Shown here: positions 58,150-64,000 of the stretch, one piece after another
How the letters are laid out: the number at the start of each line of letters is the position of its first letter
Numbering within the stretch: position 1 is the first letter of the stretch
From: Dugong dugon
Taxonomy: Eukaryota; Chordata; Mammalia; Sirenia; Dugongidae
Assembly: GCA_030035585.1 (NCBI GenBank)
Contig: CM057472.1
Coordinates: 90,579,601-90,643,600, forward strand
Direction: 5' to 3'
Length of the DNA stretch: 64,000 nt
Program-made: the position numbers and the translations under genes
The notes under the pieces: model-generated
Seen by the model: only the letters and a program-made list of their open reading frames with translations
Told to the model about the DNA's origin: nothing
Databases searched by the model: none

Positions 58150-58882
58150 CTGATGTTGTTGGTTCTCTTACAGAAGGACTCTTTTTAATATTTCTTGTAA
58201 ATTTGGTTTGGTTTTTGCAAATTACCTTAATTTCTGTTTATCTGAAATGTCTTAATTTTACCATCATATTTGAGAAAAAATATTGCAGGATATATTATTC
58301 TTGGTTGGCAGTTTTTTCTTTCAAGATTTTATATGTTTCATCCCATTGCCTTCTTTCCTATGTAGTTTCTGTCAAGTAATCAGAGCTTAGTCTTATTGTT
58401 GTCCCACATAATTCTTAGGTTTCTTCATTTTTATTTACTTTGATTTATTCTTAAACAAAGTGGTGTCCATGGATTTGTCTTCAATCTCACTGATTCTCTC
58501 TTCCATTGTTTCAAAATTCCTCCTAAAACCTTGTATTGAGTTTTCCATTTGTCAAATTTTGTTGTCTTTTGATTTCTACTTGTTTTTGTATGATTTCTAA
58601 TTATTGATTTTGACGTTTCGTTCTTGTATTATTTTTCTGAATTCTTCCATTGCTTTTTATGTTTTTCTTGATTTTGACTATGTTTTCATTGGTTTTATCT
58701 GTGTTTTCAATGATTTTGTCTATTTTTCCCTTGGTTTTGTCTGTGTTTTCCTTGATCTCTTTCCTAATCTTTTGGAGTGCCCTAAATATTAGTCTTTCAA
58801 ATTCTGTATCTGGTAGTTCCCCTGCCTTTTGTTCTACCAGAAGGTTATCTGATTCTTTATTTTGGTCATTTGTCAGAGCCAT
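58150..58882 (-). pseudogene. L1 C ORF1, broken
   Basis: The first 93 codons are open from 58,882 and give a hydrophilic N-terminus, then a coiled coil built of repeated 'ENTDKT'/'KIDKI' units. The RNA-binding region upstream in coordinate (58,600-58,150) is decayed. This is the trimerising, RNA-binding L1 protein. Confidence 0.78.
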
Positions 58883-59389
58883 CCTGTCTTGCTTTTTTAT
58901 ATGTTTTTAATTGTCTGTTGTCTCTGAAACATTAAGGTATTATTTTCTTTATTTACTGATTGTATGTTTATTTTTTTGTTTTGCTTTTTTGTTTTGTTTT
59001 GATACATCAGGGTGGGTGGGCCAGGAGTGGTTTTTTTGTTTGCTCATCTGTGGGCACTATGGCTCTTACCACCTTGTCCAGGTACCATGGCAGAAGCAGA
59101 CAGGATGAGCCTGCTTTGCTGTAGATTGATTTAGTGAGGTGGCTGAGGGTGGTCTGAGCATGTGTTGTCTGCCTCTTGATATGATCTAGTGGTGTGGGAG
59201 CGTTCATAGCCCCTTGCCAGATGTGCAGGGTGTCAGATGGGGAGTGGTACTGTCTCACTTCCCACCATTCAGCAGCTGGTTGAGTGGCAAGAAGTGAAGA
59301 GCAGTGCAGGCCCAGTGTGGCAGCACGCCTGAGTGCTAGGGACGCTGTAGCTATGGTGGTGTAGCAGGGCCCAGTGCAGATGGGGGAAG

Positions 59390-61330
59390 ATGGCATATAG
59401 GGCTTAGTAGGAGTGAGAAAGAGAAGAGTGAGAAAGGAAGAAAAAGGTGTGGCACAGTAGTAGCCAGCAGGTGGGGCAGGGTGGACCTGGGTGCTAACAG
59501 GAAGGTGAAGGAGGTTGCATACACGGTTAAGTGGGAGGGTAAAAGAAAATAAAGAAAAAATAAATGAATGAATGACTGTGTGATGGGGACAGGGCAGACC
59601 CAGTGAACTCTATCTGCAGCCGCATGGCAGCAGCTGGCAGGAACAGAGGGAGGTGGCATATGGGGATAGGTAGCAGGGAGAAGGAAAAGTAAGAAAGAAA
59701 AAAATGGTGGCATGGTGGGAGCTTGCGAGTGCAGCTGGGGTATACCCGGGGGCTGGTGGGAAGTGAAGGGAGGTGATGTATGGGCCTAGGTGGGGGGCAG
59801 AAAGAAAAAATAGAAAAGAAAGAAAAAAATAAAGGCTGTTCTGCAGGGGCCTGCAGGAGGATAATAGCCTGGACCCAGGGCAGCAGCAGGCTGGTGCACT
59901 GGTGGCTCTCTAGCTGCAGCAGCATGGCGTTTGCTGGCATGAAAGGGCGGTAGTGGCATGTGGAACTAGTTGTGAGGAAGAAAGAAAAGGAAAAAAATAG
60001 AAAAAAATGATAGAACGGTGGGGGTGCCAGTGAGTGGGGGGTGCGAAAGATGCAGGGGCCAGTTGGAAGGGAGAGGAGGTAATATACAGGGCTAGGTAGG
60101 AAGGAGAAAGAGAAAAAGGAAAAAAATGATGGTGCAGTGGTGCCTGGTGGCTCTCTTGCTGCAGTGGCACAGGTAGTGGCCAATGGGAAGAGGGGGAGGT
60201 GGTGCACAGGGATAGGTGGGAGGGAGAAAGGATAAAAAAGAAAAAAATGGTAGCGCAGCAGGAGCCAGCAGGTGCAGCAGGGAAGACCTGTGATGGTGGT
60301 GGGCTGGTGACTGTCTAGCCATGGTGGTACAGTGGAGGTTAGCAGGAAGGGGGCAAAGGTGGCATATGGGGCTAGGTGGGCAGGAGAAAGAAAAGGAAGA
60401 ACAACAAGAAAAAAATAGTGATTTAAAAATATGGTGGTGTGGTGGTTGCCGGTTGCTGGGCAGACCCAGGGGCTGGTTGAGGGGAGGGGAGGTGACATTC
60501 AGGTGGCAGGGAGAAGAAAAAGAAAGAAAAACATAATTAAAAAAAATAATGACACAGTGGGGGCTGGTGAGTGGGATGCGTCAGACCAGGGGGCCAGTGG
60601 GAAGGGAAGGAAGGTGATGTGCAGAGCTAGGTGGGTGGAAGAAAGAAAACACAGATGAGAAAAAAGAAAGAAAAAAAATGACAGCATGGTGGGAGCTGGC
60701 AGGTGGGGGTGGGATGGATCCAGGGAGGGAGTGGGCCAGTGGCTCTCTAGCTTTGGGGGCACAGCAGGGGTTCAGTGGGACGTGTGAGACGTGGTGTACA
60801 GGGCTAGGTGGGAGGGAGAAAGCAAAAAAAGAAAAAACAAGCAAACGAACAAAAAAATGGCTGCATGGAAGGAGCTGGCAGATAGGGGTGGGGCAGACAC
60901 GGGGGCCAGTGGGAAGGGAAAGGAGATGCCAAATGGGGCTTGGTGGGAGGGAGAAAGAAAAAAGAAAGAAGGAATAAAAGGGAAAAAATGGTACCACAGA
61001 GGAAACCAGCAGGTGTAGGCTGGGCAGACCAAGGGCGGCAGTGGGCCAGTGGCTCTCCAGCCACTGTGGCATGACAAGGGTTTGGTGAGAGGTGGGAGGT
61101 GGGAGGAGGGCATTTACAGGGCTAGGTGGGAGGGAAAAAGAAAGGGGAGAAAGGGAAAAAAGAAAACAAATGGTGGCGTGGCAAGAGCCAGTTGCTCTCT
61201 GGCCATGGTAGGCCAGCAGGGCCTGCAGGAAACGGGGGAGGTGGTGTAAGGGCTAGATGGGAGGAAGAAATCAAACGAAGTAAGGGGAGGGGCAAAGCTA
61301 CATGGTGGGAGGGAGTGGATGGGCCGGGGG
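59390..61330 (-). repeat. L1 C 5' UTR monomer array, about 14 units
   Basis: A block reading 'gctaggtgggagggagaaag' or a close variant, followed by A/G-rich text, 'atggtggcac'-like text and 'ggccagtgggaagg', recurs at about 59,402, 59,528, 59,668, 59,786, 59,965, 60,092, 60,210, 60,371, 60,498, 60,627, 60,803, 60,939, 61,122 and 61,251. Spacing varies from about 115 to 180 bp. The position in the 5' UTR suggests promoter monomers. Long minus-strand open frames here (up to 323 codons) are low-complexity and not genes. Confidence 0.85.
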
Positions 61331-61420
61331 GACTCATATTGTGGACCCGGTGGTGAGGGCTGCCAGGCTAGAGGGGATCTTGCTACTATTCACCAGAAGG
61401 GTGAGGGGTGGGAAAGTGTG

Positions 61421-61941
61421 TGTTATGGATTGAATTGTGTCCCCCTAAAATGTGTGTAATGTTGGCTAGGCCATGATTCCCAGTATTGTGTGGTTGTCCC
61501 CATTTTGTGATCTGATGAAATTATCCTATGTGTTGTAAATCCAAACCTCTATGAGGTTATTGAGGCAAGATTAGAGGCAGTTATGTTAATGAGGCAGGAC
61601 ACAATCTACAGGATTAGGTTGCATCTTGAGTTAATCTCTTTTGAGATATAAAAGAGAGAAGTGAGCAGAGAGAGAGAGGGACTTCCTTCCACCAAGAAAG
61701 AAGATCTGGGAGTGGAGAGTGTCCTTGGACCCAAGGTCCTTGCGCTGAGAAACTCCTAGACCCAGGGGAAGATTAATGACCAGGACCTTCCCTGAGAGCT
61801 GACAGAGAGAAAGCCTTCGCCCGGAGCTGGCACCCTGAATTTGGACTTCCAGCCTCCTAAACTGTGAGAGAATAAATTTCTGTTTGTTAAAGCAATCCAC
61901 TTGCGGTATTTCTGTTGTAGCAGCATTAGATAACTAAAACA
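61421..61941 (+). mobile_element. MaLR (MLT1-like) LTR inside L1 C
   Basis: Starts 'tgttatggattgaattgtgt' and ends 'agcattagataactaaaaca', with 'gtgagagaataaatttctg' before the end. It interrupts the L1 C 5' UTR: the text on either side joins in L1 B near 51,840. No clear 5-bp duplication (gtgtg and gcacg). Confidence 0.85.
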
Positions 61942-62265
61942 GCACGTTTCTCTGGTTACCAGTTGTTCTGTCTCCTGTTGGGAGCTCCGTGAAGTTGCCT
62001 TCCTGTTCTCCCTGTCCAGGGTCGTTGCTGGCTGTGTTCCAGTAACGCTGTGCTGTGTAAGTTGACAGGGCCCCCAGTCTGTATCTCTCCACATTCTGTT
62101 TTACGTCAGTTTCTACCTCCATTTGGTGTTTGAGCTTGTTCTTTACCCCTTCATTTGATGCTTAGGGTTCTAGGATTGATGTTTGTAACTGTTTTACTAA
62201 GTTTGTCGGGTCTTCACTGCAGAGGAAAGGTATGGTACAGCTGTCTAGGGCACCATGATGACCAG

Positions 62266-62596
62266 TTGTTTCTTTTCTTGACTTCTTTGTATCAGTTGTT
62301 GTAAGGCACCCATGGTGTGTTAGCTATTTTATTTCCTTTTTCTTCTAAGGTGCCACAACCTCATGCCAGACCATATAGCTAGTGCAGATCTGGCTATGAT
62401 TTTGGATAGATATGGAGTTGATTTCAGTAAAAAAAAATCAGATGAAGAAAGGAGGAGGGCTTTGCCCTACCTAAGGAGAGTTGCTTAGGTCTCTCCTCAT
62501 GTAAAGTAACCCAAAAGACAAAAGGAAAATACTGACTTCATTCTGTCACAAGATGGACCTAAAAATATAATGAAAGCCTGCAACCTGTATGCTACC

Positions 62597-62628
<32 letters not shown>

Positions 62629-63018
62629 AGAGTCTTACTGATTATAATTTGAGGAAGAAAGTCATTATCTGTCCTAAAGTTGCACCAAACACATTTATTC
62701 TTCCCTTGTGTCATCCACTAGAGAATAAAGAACTTTTTAGCCCACAGATACATTCTATTTTCCCCAGTTCCCATTGTTTCCTTTTCTCTAGTCGCCTGTC
62801 CTGGAGTCCCATCTCAGTAAGCCCAGCCTCCCCCAGCGAGCACACATTCATTGTTATATAATAGCCATGCCCCTGACCCTGCATCACTCACAGGGGCCAT
62901 GTCCACAGCCTTACTCTGCTGTCCTCATCATTGCCCTGCTGGGAAAATTGCAGTTTTAGGGAGTCCTCCTTGCCTCCCACTTGACTTGAGTTTTCTCTGA
63001 TTACTGGCTCCCTCATTC
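62266..63018 (+). repeat. ADAM-cluster spacer copy C, right part (D)
   Basis: Resumes spacer C with the repeated 'ttgtttcttttctt' and aligns with 30,246-31,090 up to the pseudogene ATG. It lacks about 107 bp present in A (30,341-30,447 region) and has a long A-run (62,597-62,625) where A has a shorter one (30,684-30,699). The pyrimidine tract plus AG at 62,791 is kept. Confidence 0.88.
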
Positions 63019-64000
63019 ATGGGGTTTGCCTGGCCCCAGGCCCTCCTGAGAGGTCATCTCTTTCTGCTGATGCTCTGGGCACTCCTATCCTCTGTGTGCG
63101 GCTCCGATGGCCCATCAGGATGGCACTTCACCTTCTCCGAAGTTGTGATTCCCAGGAAGATGCCACGAAGGGTGAGTGGAGCTGAGATGCCAGGTCAGCT
63201 CTCTGACAGCATGTTCTTCCAGGGCTGAGGACACATAGATCACATGAAGGTCAAGAAGAGATTACTGCCCAGACATTTACCTGTTATTACCAGCAATGAA
63301 CAAGATGTCATGCAGGAGGATTACCCTTTTGTCCACTGAGACTATTATTACTTTAGCTCCCTGGAAGGGGTTCCTGAGTTCATGGCCACACTGGACACCT
63401 GATATGGGATCTGCATGGCATGCTGCAAGTGCATGCGTTCACTTATGAAATCAAACCACTGGAGGCGTCTTCCAAATTTGAGCATGTGGTTTCTATGCTT
63501 CTGTCAGTAGAAAAATCAACAGGAGTTGAAAAATGTATAAATAAAGGGGAAGATATAAATCAAGCATCTCAAGGGGATAAACTTGCTGAAACTCCTACAG
63601 GAGATCTCATGTATCTGTAGGTGGGATGTAGGAAACAATTAAAACTTCACTACACAGTTTCTAACTCATTAGTTATCCAGAAAAATAATATTACATGTAT
63701 AATAGGAAATGTCATGGTTGTGGACAACATACTTGACTCCATTTTTGGACATATTCATCTGAATATCTATATACATGCACATGGAATGGTAGGGATCAGG
63801 TACCTGTAAGTTTATTGGTAGCTTCAGGTAGGATGAGTCAGTTTGGTTTGTGAAAGTATTATGGGTAGTGGAATCAAATTCCCCATGATGCTTTATTGCT
63901 TCTGGCTGGACTTGAGATTGGAAATGTTAAATATTTTTCCCACCATGGGGAAAAATGCAGTCTAACTGGGTAGTGTCATATGTATTTGTAACAAATTATC
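63019..64000 (+). pseudogene. ADAM pseudogene, second copy (cut by window end)
   Basis: Aligns to the intact ADAM gene from its ATG through the prodomain into the metalloprotease domain. Stops: TGA at 63,226 (CGA in the gene), TGA at 63,337 (CGA), TGA at 63,400 (TGC) and TAG at 63,618 (TGG). A one-base deletion near 63,408 shifts the frame between the third and fourth. The frame is lost again after about 63,770. The window ends about 30 bp before the place of the active-site codon, so whether the catalytic Glu was present here cannot be seen. Its spacer is duplicated with it, so it arose by segmental duplication and not by retroposition. Confidence 0.93.

Larger units (their letters stand above)
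52746..62265 (-). mobile_element. L1 LINE C, very long, 5' complete, inactive
   Basis: 3' end at 52,746, ORF2 about 53,870-57,693 (broken), ORF1 about 58,150-58,882, then a 5' UTR of more than 3 kb to 62,265 whose outer 300 bp matches the 5' end of L1 B ('gggagctccgtgaag', 'ctccatttggtg'). Without the SINE (54,292-54,441) and the LTR (61,421-61,941) it is about 8.8 kb, far above the usual 6-7 kb. The extra length is mostly the monomer array at 59,390-61,330. Confidence 0.87.

Noticed and set aside
59527-60498. 323-codon minus-strand open frame, with several overlapping neighbours, rich in Pro, Ser and Phe
   Set aside because: It reads through the purine-rich L1 5' UTR monomer array. Purine-rich DNA gives long stop-poor frames on the complementary strand. 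No domain or consistent start is present.
59402-61251. Regularly spaced repeats considered as a CRISPR-like array or satellite
   Set aside because: Units are long, unequal and purine-rich, with no constant short repeat and unique spacers, and sit in an L1 5' UTR of a mammalian genome.

Overview
This is a stretch of mammalian nuclear DNA, almost certainly from an afrotherian and most likely an elephant-like species. The evidence is the many copies of a tRNA-derived SINE of the AfroSINE type (A box, then a 'ctaaccaaaaggt' core, then a 'gagtcggaatcgactc'-like tail), together with RTE/BovB-like LINEs ending in (caa)n and several long L1 elements with unusual repeated UTRs. There is no sign of bacterial or viral genome organisation. 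These names come from reading the sequence; no database was searched.

Layout. 1-15.4 kb is gene-poor and holds old repeats (MIR, L2, hAT-type DNA transposons, MaLR/ERVL-type LTRs, AfroSINEs). 15.45-21.1 kb is a 5'-truncated minus-strand L1 with a broken ORF2. 21.35-24.95 kb is an old L1 end and a near-complete minus-strand RTE LINE. 24.96-27.54 kb is very AT-rich and looks like the 3' end of an unclassified endogenous retrovirus: an envelope-like coding remnant, a polypurine tract and a 1.06 kb LTR. 27.59-35.69 kb contains the only intact host gene, an intronless ADAM (31,091-33,364), between two copies of a roughly 3 kb spacer. 35.69-41.73 kb is nested L1 and RTE sequence. 41.73-43.17 kb is a third spacer copy, cut at 43,175 by about 19 kb of nested L1s. 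It resumes at 62,266 and leads into an ADAM pseudogene that runs off the window end.

The locus therefore reads as a tandem ADAM cluster (ADAM20/21/6-like, the usually testis-expressed, single-coding-exon group) taken over by retrotransposons. The intact gene keeps the domain order and zinc-binding histidines of the family but has lost the catalytic glutamate, so it is predicted to be an adhesion-type, protease-dead ADAM. The second copy is dead through four stop codons and a frameshift. A unit that should lie between them seems to have lost its gene.

The most interesting observations are the protease-dead ADAM and its decaying cluster, the candidate env-plus-LTR provirus remnant, two very long L1s with 5' UTR monomer arrays, a 5'-complete but 3'-truncated L1 with a 10-bp target duplication, and a nested insertion best explained as an L1 that carried about 1.4 kb of 3' flanking DNA. 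All other long open frames seen are inside repeats.
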